Shown: positions 42,775 to 51,585 of the stretch, one piece after another | Layout of the letters: each line of letters begins with the position of its first letter | Position numbering within the stretch: the first letter of the stretch is position 1 | Assembly: GCF_029626035.1 (NCBI RefSeq) | Contig: NZ_JARUBE010000003.1 | Span: forward strand, 4,588,001-4,652,000 | Direction: 5' to 3' | DNA: 64,000 nucleotides | Origin: Micromonospora sp. WMMD980 | GTDB taxonomy: Bacteria; Actinomycetota; Actinomycetes; Mycobacteriales; Micromonosporaceae | The notes under the pieces: model-generated | The model's database searches: none | Told to the model about the DNA's origin: nothing | The model's input: the letters and a program-made list of their open reading frames with translations, nothing else | Program-made: the position numbers and the translations under genes

Positions 42775-43704
42775 ATGAGAATCGACCCCTCCCGCTTCAC
42801 CGTCGGCGACGAATGGGCGTACCGGCAGTCGGACCACGCACCGTCCGAACGCGTCCGCATCCTGGCAGTCGAGCCGAAGAAGACCAGCGCCCGCCTCGAG
42901 ATCAGATTCCTCGACGACCCCGACGAACGGGTGGAGAAGGTCCCCGGGTCGCGGCTGCGGGTGCCGTGGAGCGAGGTTGGGACCTTCGACGCGCTGATGG
43001 CGAACTGGCAACGCATCGACGACCTGAGCCTCGATCGCACAGAGGAAGCCTGCGTGGAGGAGATCTTCGGCCTCTTGATCAGCGATGACGTAGCCGAACT
43101 GCTCTGGTCCCCGGTGTCATGCGCCACCGATATCCGCGACAGGGCCCGGCTGAGCGAGATCATCGACGGCCCGGTCGACGACATCCTCGCCTCGGCCCAA
43201 TGGTTCGACCACGACGGCCGGACCATCCTGTCACCGGCCGGCACCCTCCAACTGGTCGAGGCCGCGTCCCGGGCCCATCCAACCCAGGTCCTCGACCTCG
43301 TCATCGAGCAGGAAGCCCAGTCCCGCCACAAATGCAAGTTCGGCGATGAGCACCGCGTCGGCCGCGACAGCCGGTCGACGACGCCGGCATGGGAGTACGA
43401 CTGGTACCGCCGCCACGACCGGCCCCGTCACGAACTACTACGCCAGTGGTGCGGTCACCGGGCAATCACCCACCACGAACGGTTCCTCGCCGCCGAAGCC
43501 GAAACCCACCGCCTCGACATCCTGGTAACCGACCTCCTCAAGGCCCTGGACAACCTCGGCGAACACGATCAGGCCGCCCGGTTCGCCGAGGAGCACGAAC
43601 GCGACCGCATCACACCCCACACGATGCGCCCCGTCGTCGAACGCCCCCTACACCCCTCCGAGATACCCGTACGCGAGATCAAGGTCAGGCGCCGCTGGTG
43701 GTGA
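42775..43704 (+). CDS. Conserved hypothetical protein (309 aa), pair with upstream gene
   Basis: A soluble 309-residue protein starting MRIDPSRFTVGDEWAYRQSD. The N-terminus looks like a small barrel (VRILAVEPKKTSARLEIRFLDD...VPGSRLRVPW), and the rest is helical and charged, ending in a basic KVRRRWW. No catalytic motif is evident. It lies 138 bp after the coiled-coil protein in the same direction and is probably part of the same transcription unit. Codon use fits actinobacterial DNA. Confidence 0.7.
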   Translation: MRIDPSRFTVGDEWAYRQSDHAPSERVRILAVEPKKTSARLEIRFLDDPDERVEKVPGSRLRVPWSEVGTFDALMANWQRIDDLSLDRTEEACVEEIFGLLISDDVAELLWSPVSCATDIRDRARLSEIIDGPVDDILASAQWFDHDGRTILSPAGTLQLVEAASRAHPTQVLDLVIEQEAQSRHKCKFGDEHRVGRDSRSTTPAWEYDWYRRHDRPRHELLRQWCGHRAITHHERFLAAEAETHRLDILVTDLLKALDNLGEHDQAARFAEEHERDRITPHTMRPVVERPLHPSEIPVREIKVRRRWW

Positions 43705-43785
43705 ACACCACCGCGCGACATGGACCGCGATGTTGTCCCTGCGCTCAGCGGGCAGGGACGGTGGCTGCCCGTTGATTTGGATGAG

Positions 43786-43873
43786 CGGGCGCGTTGCTGT
43801 GCTCGCTTGCCGAAGATCAGCGCACAGGCGTAAGTCCTGCTCAGACCGCTCTTCGGTCGGTTTAGAGCGTCCA
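43786..43873. repeat. Direct repeat Y right of the OLD-nuclease module
   Basis: Partner of the repeat at 36871-36955, in the same orientation. It ends 21 bp before the second ISAs1-type element, so the IS inserted just outside the repeated segment. Confidence 0.65.
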
Positions 43874-43894
43874 ACAAGCGTAGAGCAACGAGAC

Positions 43895-45225
43895 CAGGGC
43901 CCCGGCAAAGTCGTCAGGTGATGCCGAGCAGTGCCAGCGGGCGGATGCTGTCGCGGGCGTGATGCCGGTTGGCGGCGGCGATGTTGGTGACGCCAGCGGT
44001 GCGGAGTGCGCCGATCGCGGCGTTGCGTAGAGCGGCCATGACCTCGGGTCCGGTGCCGGTGCGGATCTGGCTGCGGTCCTCGTCGTAGGTGACGTCGCGG
44101 ACCCAGTGGACCTTGTTCTCGATCGACCAGTGCTCGCGGGTCCACGCTGCCAGTTGTGCTGGTTTTGCCTGGTGGACGCGGAGGTCGGTGATGGCGTAGA
44201 CGGTCTCGGTGGTGAAGCGTTTCGGCTGGTCGAGGCGGCGTCTGCGGCGGCGGATCTGGATGGCTTGGGCGGCGTGCGGGAAGTCGATGCCGGTGGAGAT
44301 CGTCAGGATCTTGCAGCTGCGGATCTCGCGGCGGCCGTGTCCGCGGTCGGTGTCGCGGGTGGCGTCGGGGACTGCCCGCCAGGGCAGTGCGGTGAGCTGG
44401 GCGTGCAGGTGGGGTTGGTTGCCTTTGACGGTCAGGATCCAGTGCGCGCCGCGCTCGGCGAGGTAGTCGACATGCTCGCGTTGGCAGTGCAGGGCGTCGG
44501 CGGTGATCACCGTGTCGCGCAGGTCGCTGATCTGGTCGAGCAGCGGCGCGAACCGGGTGATCTCGTTGGTCTTGCCGTCGACGTCGATGCTGGCCAGGAC
44601 CACACCGGTGGCCTGGTCGCAGGCGGTCATCACGTGCCGGGCAGGGGTGTCGGTGGTGCGGGAGCCGCGCAGGGTCTTGCCGTCGACGGCGATCGCCCGG
44701 CCGGCCGTTGAGGTGGTGGCGGTGGCCCGGCCGGCGAGCCAGACACTGATCGCCGCGGTCAGTAGCTGCGGGTCCATGGCCTGTAACAGCCGGCGGATCA
44801 TCGCCTCCGACGGGCGCCGGTCGGCAGGCATGCCCAGGGCGAGAGCCGTCGTGGCCGGCACGTCGGCGACCCATTCGGCGATCGCGGCGTACGAGCGGTA
44901 GCCGGCGACCACAGCACACACGGCTGCGGTGACCACGACCGTCAGCCGATGCCGGACACCTCGCCGGGCCCGTGGATCAGGCAGACCAGCGAGCGCTTCG
45001 GGCAGCCCACCAGCGGTTTCGGCAACGGTCAGAGCCGGTGCGCAGGACAGGGACGAGATCAGCGATGATGGCAGCGCGGGCATGACTCACTTCGGGCGAT
45101 CAGCATGGCGTAGAGAACCTTGATGATCTTCTGAGCCGGTCATGCCCGCCTTGCTGCCACCACCAACGGCGCTTCTACCCCAAGCCTCACAAGTCGGACA
45201 CCGTTACGACTTTGCCGGGGCCCTG
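43895..45225 (-). mobile_element. ISAs1-family insertion sequence, copy 2 (1331 bp, inverted)
   Basis: Same length and termini as copy 1, opposite orientation. It is flanked by a perfect 10-bp target duplication GCAACGAGAC (43885-43894 and 45226-45235). The intact duplication shows that this copy inserted here directly and has not recombined with copy 1. Confidence 0.92.
43914..45083 (-). CDS. ISAs1-family transposase (copy 2)
   Basis: A 389-residue protein identical to the transposase at 35032-36201, with the complete DDE catalytic set ([26 protein letters not shown]). The complete identity points to recent duplication. Confidence 0.92.
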   Translation of the reverse strand: MPALPSSLISSLSCAPALTVAETAGGLPEALAGLPDPRARRGVRHRLTVVVTAAVCAVVAGYRSYAAIAEWVADVPATTALALGMPADRRPSEAMIRRLLQAMDPQLLTAAISVWLAGRATATTSTAGRAIAVDGKTLRGSRTTDTPARHVMTACDQATGVVLASIDVDGKTNEITRFAPLLDQISDLRDTVITADALHCQREHVDYLAERGAHWILTVKGNQPHLHAQLTALPWRAVPDATRDTDRGHGRREIRSCKILTISTGIDFPHAAQAIQIRRRRRRLDQPKRFTTETVYAITDLRVHQAKPAQLAAWTREHWSIENKVHWVRDVTYDEDRSQIRTGTGPEVMAALRNAAIGALRTAGVTNIAAANRHHARDSIRPLALLGIT

Positions 45226-45314
45226 GCAACGAGACGTCGTCAGCCGGTGTCTGAGCTGAAACAGCTCCGCCCTTCCGCCAAGCCGACGACGGCCCCGGCC
45301 AAGGAAGCCGGCCA

Positions 45315-45341
45315 GGCGGGAACGACATCGTCGTTCCCGCC
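45315..45341. terminator. Perfect 12-bp terminator hairpin after the DUF262 gene
   Basis: GGCGGGAACGAC and GTCGTTCCCGCC pair perfectly around a 3-base loop, 28 bp downstream of the DUF262 stop on the minus strand. Confidence 0.75.
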
Positions 45342-45369
45342 GCGGCGTGTAAGCCGTACCAAGTACAAG

Positions 45370-47223
45370 CTATAGGCGGATTAGGTAGCACGCCTCATCG
45401 ATGAGCTCCTGTTCGCGCCTCTCTAACGCAGCTAGATCCCAGCCTGGCAGCTTCCCCAGATCGCGGTTAAGGCCCACTTGACTTGCCGAATATTGCGGCT
45501 GCTTGGTCAGGAAGTCGTCATTACCTGCAGCGGAGTTGTCAGCCGGCGACCAATATGACAAGTTGCCCAACCGGTGAACATGGTCAGCCATAGCAGGATC
45601 CGGCACGGTTGGGTTCTGCGGATGAATGTGCTCAATACTTGCTTCGCTTAGGTCGAAGGTCGCCAGCTTGCTGGGTTTCGGAGAACCCTGAGCGCCAGCC
45701 TTGAGCCAGCCCCGATAATCTTCGAGAAGGGAAAGTAGTTCGCGAATATTGGGGCGCGCGGAGCCGTTCTGATAGTTCAGCTTGTTCCGCAGGCCGCTCC
45801 GGAAGATGTCATCAGAAGCCCGCTTTTCAAGCTGGACACGTAGGAGATTCTTCAGCTCGAACCAGTCTAGCTTGCTTCCGCGGGGCAGCCCGCGAAGACG
45901 TCTGCACTCTTTATAGTAAGCACTACTGGCGGGAGCGGTATGTGCACCGCAGATATTCTTATAACGGAAAGCGAATAGCTCGATTATGTGAACGAGTTCG
46001 GCGAACCCGGCTTCATCATTGTGAAAACGGGCTGCGAGGAGTAGGGGATCGGCCAGGTCGTGGCGAACGGTATTGACGAGCCGGCTTAGCCGTGAACGAT
46101 CCCAATCGCCAACCGCGGATTGCGTATTACCCTTCTGTACGGCGAACGGCCAGGTGCCAGAACTGATATCTTGATAGTGCTGGAGCGACTCGTAAAGTGC
46201 GTAGAGTTCTTGGTACATCGCATGCGCATGCGCCTGCGACATCGGCACTTCGCGAAACAAGAGTTTCTTCACATCGTCAAACAGGCTCTGGGGTTTGGGT
46301 CTGGCACCCACAAGCGAAGCGTGATATACACCTAAGAAGCGATCGACATCCTCGCCACCGATAACTAGAATCTCATCCCAAAGAAGTGCCGCTTGCTCTC
46401 GCAGCTGGTCGTAAGCATCCAACATTTCTAGACTATGGCTTCGCAATAGATCGGCGACCGTCAGTCGAGCACCACGATCGTTCAACACTGCGAAAAGACG
46501 GTAACCACTAGCCCGGGAATCGCCGACGATATGAATGATGAAGGAGTCTAGCAGAACGGCAGTCTGGAGACGGAGCAAGCTCTGACGAGCGCTGGCAAAG
46601 CTTGTTTCGTCTACCGCCTTATCTACGAGCTCCATCCGGAGAGTATGCACGGCATCGACGAGCAGTTGGTGGCTCTCGCGTTCAGTCGTTGGAGGGTCTC
46701 CCATGAGAAGCGCTTGGAAGACCGGGTCATCAACCTTACTGAGTCGTAGTCTTGGTTCGGGCTCCTCGCTGCCCTTTTCCACGTCATAACGCTCAAAGTA
46801 GAGATAGGAATTCCGGATTTGTTTCGCATAGATGCCAAACTTGTTCGCGTCCTCATTCTCTCCGGCAACTTTCGCCGCCTCTTGGAGGCGATCTGCCTTT
46901 CGGGCCAGCTCTGCGAGTAGTAAGCAGAAGGTGGCTAGTCGCTGCTGCCCATCGACAACTTCGAAATAAGAACCACGCGGTTCGCTTGTGTCAGGAACAG
47001 AAATTGCCACCATCCCGCCATAAAAATGTCCCGCTTCTCCAGGGTTCTTTGCCAGCAGCCGCTTCAGGTCTTCTATTAAGTCGATGACGTTTTCGTCGGT
47101 CCATGCATAGCCTCGTTGATAGCGTGGCACCCGGGCGGGGTACCGGGAGTCCAGCAGGTCTCGGATTCTGAGGCTGGTGGGCTTAACGCCGGCTGCTGTC
47201 ATGACTGGGCTTGGGTTGCTCAC
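45370..47223 (-). CDS. DUF262/DUF1524 protein (GmrSD/SspE-like defence nuclease)
   Basis: Starting at GTG 47221-47223, which has GCGAGGA upstream, it is 617 residues (an upstream GTG at 47268 adds 15). Residues ~15-330 are DUF262: VPRYQRGYAW and VVDGQQRLATFCLLL form the ParB-like nucleotide-binding motifs. Near the C-terminus IEHIHPQNPTV and LGNLSYWSPADNS form the DUF1524 HNH-type nuclease. This layout is that of GmrSD type IV restriction enzymes and SspE, which senses phosphorothioate DNA. A dnd locus lies 4 kb away. The base composition is clearly lower in GC than core genes, which indicates transfer. Confidence 0.88.
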   Translation of the reverse strand: MSNPSPVMTAAGVKPTSLRIRDLLDSRYPARVPRYQRGYAWTDENVIDLIEDLKRLLAKNPGEAGHFYGGMVAISVPDTSEPRGSYFEVVDGQQRLATFCLLLAELARKADRLQEAAKVAGENEDANKFGIYAKQIRNSYLYFERYDVEKGSEEPEPRLRLSKVDDPVFQALLMGDPPTTERESHQLLVDAVHTLRMELVDKAVDETSFASARQSLLRLQTAVLLDSFIIHIVGDSRASGYRLFAVLNDRGARLTVADLLRSHSLEMLDAYDQLREQAALLWDEILVIGGEDVDRFLGVYHASLVGARPKPQSLFDDVKKLLFREVPMSQAHAHAMYQELYALYESLQHYQDISSGTWPFAVQKGNTQSAVGDWDRSRLSRLVNTVRHDLADPLLLAARFHNDEAGFAELVHIIELFAFRYKNICGAHTAPASSAYYKECRRLRGLPRGSKLDWFELKNLLRVQLEKRASDDIFRSGLRNKLNYQNGSARPNIRELLSLLEDYRGWLKAGAQGSPKPSKLATFDLSEASIEHIHPQNPTVPDPAMADHVHRLGNLSYWSPADNSAAGNDDFLTKQPQYSASQVGLNRDLGKLPGWDLAALERREQELIDEACYLIRL

Positions 47224-47339
47224 CGCAGGGTCCTCGCTATCGGATCGCATTCTTAGGTTATTCCTCACGTCCGCACCGTTCGCTGCTAATTCTCCCGCTG
47301 CGTGCTCTCAAGCTCAGTGACATGAGGTCTCCCAGGCTA

Positions 47340-47412
47340 GTCAGCACGCTTCGATCGATCATGCGGCGACAGTCCGGACACAGTAAGGTGAGATCTGCGC
47401 GTGTGTGGGTCC
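47340..47412 (-). pseudogene. HNH endonuclease C-terminal remnant
   Basis: The minus-strand frame reads HTRADLTLLCPDCRRMIDR, like the CxxC-H end of HNH endonucleases (usually LLCxNCHRMIHR). The rest of the domain is missing, and the His that normally follows the second Cys is Arg. Confidence 0.45.
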
Positions 47413-47888
47413 GCTGACGCGGAGAGGCGTGTGGCGACAGTACTCGACGTAGTCGTTGTCGCGTCCGCCGCATCTTGCGGAAGGTAAAGCCCGTGGCTTT
47501 GACAGGCGACTACCGAACGTCGGCGCTTATACACGTCGACTACCTCCAACGCAGCTTTGGGTCTCGTTTCCGACAGAGGTGCAGTCGCTGGGGCGTCCAC
47601 CCCCTCGCCGGCGCTGAGCCCGTCGAGTTCCATGTTCGCCACCTCCGTCGTGCTGGCTGGCTCGTCCACAGTGCCTCGCCGGATCGCGACAGCCTACCGT
47701 TCCATCTTGGCGGCAACTGGGCGCGGCATCCACATGGCACTTAGGGGCACGCACCGTCCAGGTGGGGCTGAGTGCCAAGGAGGTCCTAACGGCCGATCCG
47801 GCAGGTCAGGTTCTGTTGATCTTTGTCGTGCAACTGTGCGCGAACCCCGAGTCCTCTCATCCGCGTTCGGTCGTGTAAGCATGGTTCG
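47413..47888. other. About 475 bp with no convincing gene
   Basis: Several overlapping short frames exist but none has protein-like composition. It may contain the promoter of the PIN-like gene that follows. Confidence 0.35.
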
Positions 47889-49289
47889 GTGGCCGACACG
47901 AGGCAGGAGACCGGGCGTGGACTTTTTGACGGCTTTGAAGGGTACCGAACCCCGACAGCCGAAAATTACAAGGAAGTTCTACTGCGCGGCATGGTGGTAC
48001 CCGACGCCAATGTCCTGCTAAACCTGTACCGATATAACACGCAAACGAGAAAAGACCTCTTCGCAGTATTCGGCAAGCTAGGGGCTCGGCTGTGGGTCCC
48101 CCATCAGGTGGCGCGCGAGTTCTGGCGAAACAGGGAATCAGCGTCACGAGACCTGAGGGATTCGGCGAACGGAACCATTGCTACCCTTGAGGAGAATCGA
48201 AATCGGGCGCTGCAGGAAATCCGAACTTGGGCGAATAGGATAGCTCTCCCATCGGAGCGAATCGCAAGCATGCGGAAGTTGCTGGAAGGCGCATTCGAAG
48301 CCGTCGTCGAAGAGGTCAGCGAAGTGGTTAGCGCTGAAACCCTGGGCCCAGCGGCAGACACGAACCGTGATTCAATTCTGCAGTACTTAGAAGCTGTTTT
48401 AGATCAACGCGTAGGCCAACCCCTAGACGCCGCCCTCGAGCCTGACGCTGTTAAGGAAGGGTTGCGGCGCATTGCGGAGGAAATACCGCCTGGCTACAAA
48501 GACAAAGGGAAGTCAGATGGTCGTGAGGTCGGCGACTACCTCCTGTGGGCGCAGGTTCTTGAAGAAGCGGAGCGGCGAAAGTGTGACGTTCTGATAGTTA
48601 CCGGCGACGTCAAAGAAGACTGGTGGCGAAAGGAACGCGGAGAGTTGCGCGGCCCCCGGCTAGAGTTGATCGCCGAACTAAGAAGGCGGACCGGATGCAA
48701 CTTATACATGCTACGTCCCGACAGCCTACTCATTCATGCCAAAGACGTGCTGCGGCTTGCCATCAGTGACAAGTCTGTCCAGGAGGTTGAGCGCGTTGAG
48801 CGTTCCCTGTCTACAGGCTTTTCAACAGATGGCAGTGGGTCTGATGGTCGATTCCTCTTGGACAAACTTCCTGAGGGCCGTAAGGGTGGGTACCTGAATA
48901 TCATTGCCGAGATGACTCGACTTGCAAGGGACTCTCCCGGACTGGATGAATTTCTCTCGCGATTCCAGGACCGTTTTCCATCCATCACGCTTAAGGATGT
49001 TGCTCGCCGACGCATGCGCGTCCTCGTGTCGCTTGGACTTGCAAATATCGCCGACAACTCGGTTGTGCTCACGTCCTTCGGTCGTGCCCTCGTGCGTGAG
49101 CCGCGCCTCGAGGCCCTTCAAGAAGCGATGCTAAGTCGAATTCAAGGCGCTGCGGAGGTAATGGATTTGGCCCAGAGCTACCCGATGAGCGAGCTGCGCG
49201 CTAAGTTGCATGCTGGACCGCCCGCAGGGCTGAGCGCCACTCAGGCGAGGCTGGTATTGCGCTGGCTGGAGCAACTGGAGCTTATCTAG
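47889..49289 (+). CDS. PIN-like domain nuclease protein
   Basis: The GTG at 47889 gives 466 residues. The N-terminal PIN-like domain has VVPDANVLLNLYRY (first Asp), WVPHQVAREFWRNRE (Glu), a long helical insert at ~80-180, then GDYLLWAQVLEEAERRKCDVLIVTGDVKEDWW, giving the later acidic pair. The four-acid pattern of PIN RNases is present. The C-terminal ~150 residues look like winged-helix segments (ITLKDVARRRMRVLVSLGLA). Such large PIN-like (PIN_8) proteins occur in defence islands and may act by cleaving RNA. GC is low relative to the core. The exact start is uncertain. Confidence 0.8.
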   Translation: MADTRQETGRGLFDGFEGYRTPTAENYKEVLLRGMVVPDANVLLNLYRYNTQTRKDLFAVFGKLGARLWVPHQVAREFWRNRESASRDLRDSANGTIATLEENRNRALQEIRTWANRIALPSERIASMRKLLEGAFEAVVEEVSEVVSAETLGPAADTNRDSILQYLEAVLDQRVGQPLDAALEPDAVKEGLRRIAEEIPPGYKDKGKSDGREVGDYLLWAQVLEEAERRKCDVLIVTGDVKEDWWRKERGELRGPRLELIAELRRRTGCNLYMLRPDSLLIHAKDVLRLAISDKSVQEVERVERSLSTGFSTDGSGSDGRFLLDKLPEGRKGGYLNIIAEMTRLARDSPGLDEFLSRFQDRFPSITLKDVARRRMRVLVSLGLANIADNSVVLTSFGRALVREPRLEALQEAMLSRIQGAAEVMDLAQSYPMSELRAKLHAGPPAGLSATQARLVLRWLEQLELI

Positions 49290-49384
49290 CGAGTCCCTAA
49301 TGTGGATCGGCGGCCAGCCAGATCGCAGACCTTGCTGACGCCGAACCTTCGTGGTGCTGCCCCGACCCTGGGTCGTCGAGCGAA

Positions 49385-49505
49385 CTTCGTCTGGATCGGC
49401 AAGAAACGCCGCTGCGCCTGCGACTACGAACACCCGCCCAGCACCCACGCCGCATTCGTCACCTCGGCCATGATCCACGTCATGGTTACCCGCTCCACCT
49501 TGTAG
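49385..49505 (+). pseudogene. IS5-family transposase C-terminal remnant
   Basis: The frame reads FVWIGKKRRCACDYEHPPSTHAAF followed by a short hydrophobic end (MIHVMVTRST), which matches the last ~40 residues of IS5-type transposases. Confidence 0.6.
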
Positions 49506-49860
49506 CCACCAGCGATCCCGTTACCGCTGCTCGAATCCCGTTCCTGGCGGTCGCTGCATGTCGCAAGTCTCACGTAGACGATGACCCCACAGCTGGACCC
49601 CCTTGACTATGCCGAGCAGCTCACTGTCAATCGGGTCACCGGCACCGCATGTCCACTCACCCAGCAGGTCCCCGCCCGCTAGGACGACCTGCACCGCAAC
49701 CTGCACCTCGGGGTCGTCGGCCGCTACTACTCCGAGGTCGACGCGAGTTGTCTGGGGGTCCTCGTACTCGGCGGGCTCGTGTTGTGGTGGCGCTGGCATC
49801 GTCCCCGGACAGGCGGGCACGGCGGCTGTTCGGGCTGGACCTGGGCGCCCGAGCGGAGCC
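49506..49860. other. About 355 bp with no assigned gene
   Basis: A 99-codon minus-strand frame (49521-49820) has some protein-like character (VQVAVQVVLAGGDLLGEWTCGAGD) but no recognisable family and no clear ribosome site. It may be a remnant disrupted by the IS3 insertion to the right. Confidence 0.3.
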
Positions 49861-49894
49861 TGTCAAGTCAACTGAGACATTTTCTTGATTTTGT

Positions 49895-50791
49895 TTAGCT
49901 TTGTGCTGCTGGTTGGTTGGGCACGGGCGAGGCGGTGGTCTGTTCGGGGTCGCTGTTGTCGGGTTTGTTGATCCATGCCCGGTCCGGGAGGCGGGGCGGG
50001 CGTGGACGGCGGCGGCCGAACCGTTGCGGGTGCGCTGCCCAGGCCGCGTCGAGGGTCTGTTGCCGCTGTTCACGGATCTGCCCGGCGGTGCCGTGATGCA
50101 CCGATGCCGGGGTGTGCAGGCCGACCCCGGAGTGCCGGTGCTCGTGGTTGTAGTAGGTGTAGAACGCCTCGCAGTGCTGCCGGGCGTGCTGGATCGACCC
50201 GAACCGCTCGGGAAACGTCGGGTCGTACTTCAACGTCTTGAAGCTCGCCTCGATGTACGGATTGTCGTTCGATGTCTTCGGACGGCTGTGGCTACGGCCG
50301 ATCTTCAGATCGGTCAGCAGCTGGGTGACGGTCTTGCTGGTCATCGCGGCGCCACGGTCGGCGTGCACGGTCAACTGATCGGCATCGACGCGTTCGCGGG
50401 CGGCCGCGTCAGCGATCAGCGCCTCGGCGAGCTGGCCGTCCTCGTGCGCGGCGACCAGGTGCCCGACGACGTAACGGGACCAGATGTCGATCACGGTGTA
50501 GAGGTGGAACCAGACGCCCTTCTGCGGGCCGCGCAGCTTGGTGATGTCCCAGGACCAGACCTGGTTCGCCGCGTCGGCCACGAGTTCGGGTTTGGTGCGG
50601 GCCGGATGGCTGGCCTGGCTGCGGCGTTCGCCGCTCTGCCCGGCAGCCCGCAAGATCCGGTACATCGTGGACTCCGAGCACCACCAGCGGCCCTCGTCGA
50701 GCTCGCGGGCCCACACCTGCGCCGGCGCCAGATCTTGGTACTCGGGCCGGTTTAGCAGTTGCAGCACCTGCTCACGTTCCGCCTCGGACAA
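49895..50791 (-). CDS. IS3-family transposase OrfB (integrase core)
   Basis: A 298-residue rve-type catalytic subunit. An HTH_21-like start (ESTMYRILRAAGQ) is followed by the DDE core: WSWDITKL (Asp), TVHADRGAAMTS (Asp) and NDNPYIEASFKTLKY (Glu). The frame extends upstream to about 50900, overlapping orfA, as expected if OrfAB is made by -1 frameshifting. Confidence 0.88.
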   Translation of the reverse strand: MSEAEREQVLQLLNRPEYQDLAPAQVWARELDEGRWWCSESTMYRILRAAGQSGERRSQASHPARTKPELVADAANQVWSWDITKLRGPQKGVWFHLYTVIDIWSRYVVGHLVAAHEDGQLAEALIADAAARERVDADQLTVHADRGAAMTSKTVTQLLTDLKIGRSHSRPKTSNDNPYIEASFKTLKYDPTFPERFGSIQHARQHCEAFYTYYNHEHRHSGVGLHTPASVHHGTAGQIREQRQQTLDAAWAAHPQRFGRRRPRPPRLPDRAWINKPDNSDPEQTTASPVPNQPAAQS

Positions 50792-50916
50792 CGCCGACGG
50801 CGGTGGCCTGCGCGCGGTCCGCGGCCGTGAGATTAGCGGTGGTACGCGGTGCCGGTAGAGCGTCGCGCGGGAAACACCGGTCAGCCGGCAGGCCCCGGCG
50901 ATGCCCCACGCCGGGG

Positions 50917-51354
50917 TCAGCGCCTGCTGTGCCTCGGCGAGGACGGGTTCGGCATCGGCGCGGAATCCGCGCTCTCGGAGAGCAGTTCCAAGAGCGCGTG
51001 CGCTTTTCCCATGATCTGCAAAGCGGTCTCAGTCTTGGCCAGCTTGGCCTGCAAGCGGGCGTTCTCCCGCTGAAGACGGGCAAGTTCGGCGCTCTCGGCC
51101 TTCTTCGCTGCCCGCGCGGCCGATTGCCGCCGGTCCGTCAAGCCGGCCGACGCTCCGGCGTCTCGGGCCTTGCGCCAGTCGAGAATGTGTGACCCGTACA
51201 ACCGTTCCCGGCGCAGAATCGCCCCGCGAGCCGCCGCGTCCGGCGCCGCGTCGTACTCGTCCAGGATCCGCGCCTTGAACTCTGCGGTGAATGTCCGCCG
51301 CTGGGGCCGGGCGTCCGGATCCAGGCTCTCGTGGGGCTTCGACGTTATGCTAAT
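50917..51354 (-). CDS. IS3-family transposase OrfA
   Basis: Translates as a helix-turn-helix OrfA (RRTFTAEFKARILDEYDAA...RRERLYGSHILDWRKARDAG) with a leucine-zipper-like coiled coil at the end (LARLQRENARLQAKLAKTE). No ATG/GTG precedes the conserved N-terminus. An ATT at 51352-51354 would be the start. The first standard start in frame is internal, at 51201. Confidence 0.75.
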   Translation of the reverse strand: MSITSKPHESLDPDARPQRRTFTAEFKARILDEYDAAPDAAARGAILRRERLYGSHILDWRKARDAGASAGLTDRRQSAARAAKKAESAELARLQRENARLQAKLAKTETALQIMGKAHALLELLSESADSAPMPNPSSPRHSRR

Positions 51355-51585
51355 GATCTCTCCTCAGGACCGTCCAGGAAGAGTATCCCCTGGTAGACGG
51401 GCTGTCTCACATCAGCGTGACAGGGAGGGGAGGCTGGGTACGGCGCGCACGCGGTTGGCACGCCGCCACTCCCTGGGGTCGTTGGCCGAAGGTTGGCTGC
51501 CTGCGCTGCCGACCAACAGGGACAATTCGCGGACCAGGTAGTCGATGGTCTGACCGCTACCGGCCGACCGGGTCAAGACACGATC

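Larger units (their letters stand above)
49861..51422 (-). mobile_element. IS3-family insertion sequence (about 1562 bp)
   Basis: The ends are imperfect inverted repeats: TGTCAAGTCAACTGAGACA on the left and the complement of TGTCACGCTGATGTGAGACA on the right. They enclose an overlapping orfA/orfB pair. No target duplication could be seen, so one end may have recombined. Confidence 0.75.

Noticed and set aside
37094..43704. A two-gene Gabija system
   Set aside because: The OLD nuclease lacks an adjacent UvrD-like GajB helicase. The neighbours are unrelated hypothetical proteins.
34890..45225. Inversion between the two ISAs1 copies as the cause of the oppositely oriented tRNA halves
   Set aside because: Copy 2 is flanked by a perfect 10-bp target duplication and copy 1 by a 9/10 one. 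A single recombination would have swapped the flanks. Another cause is needed.
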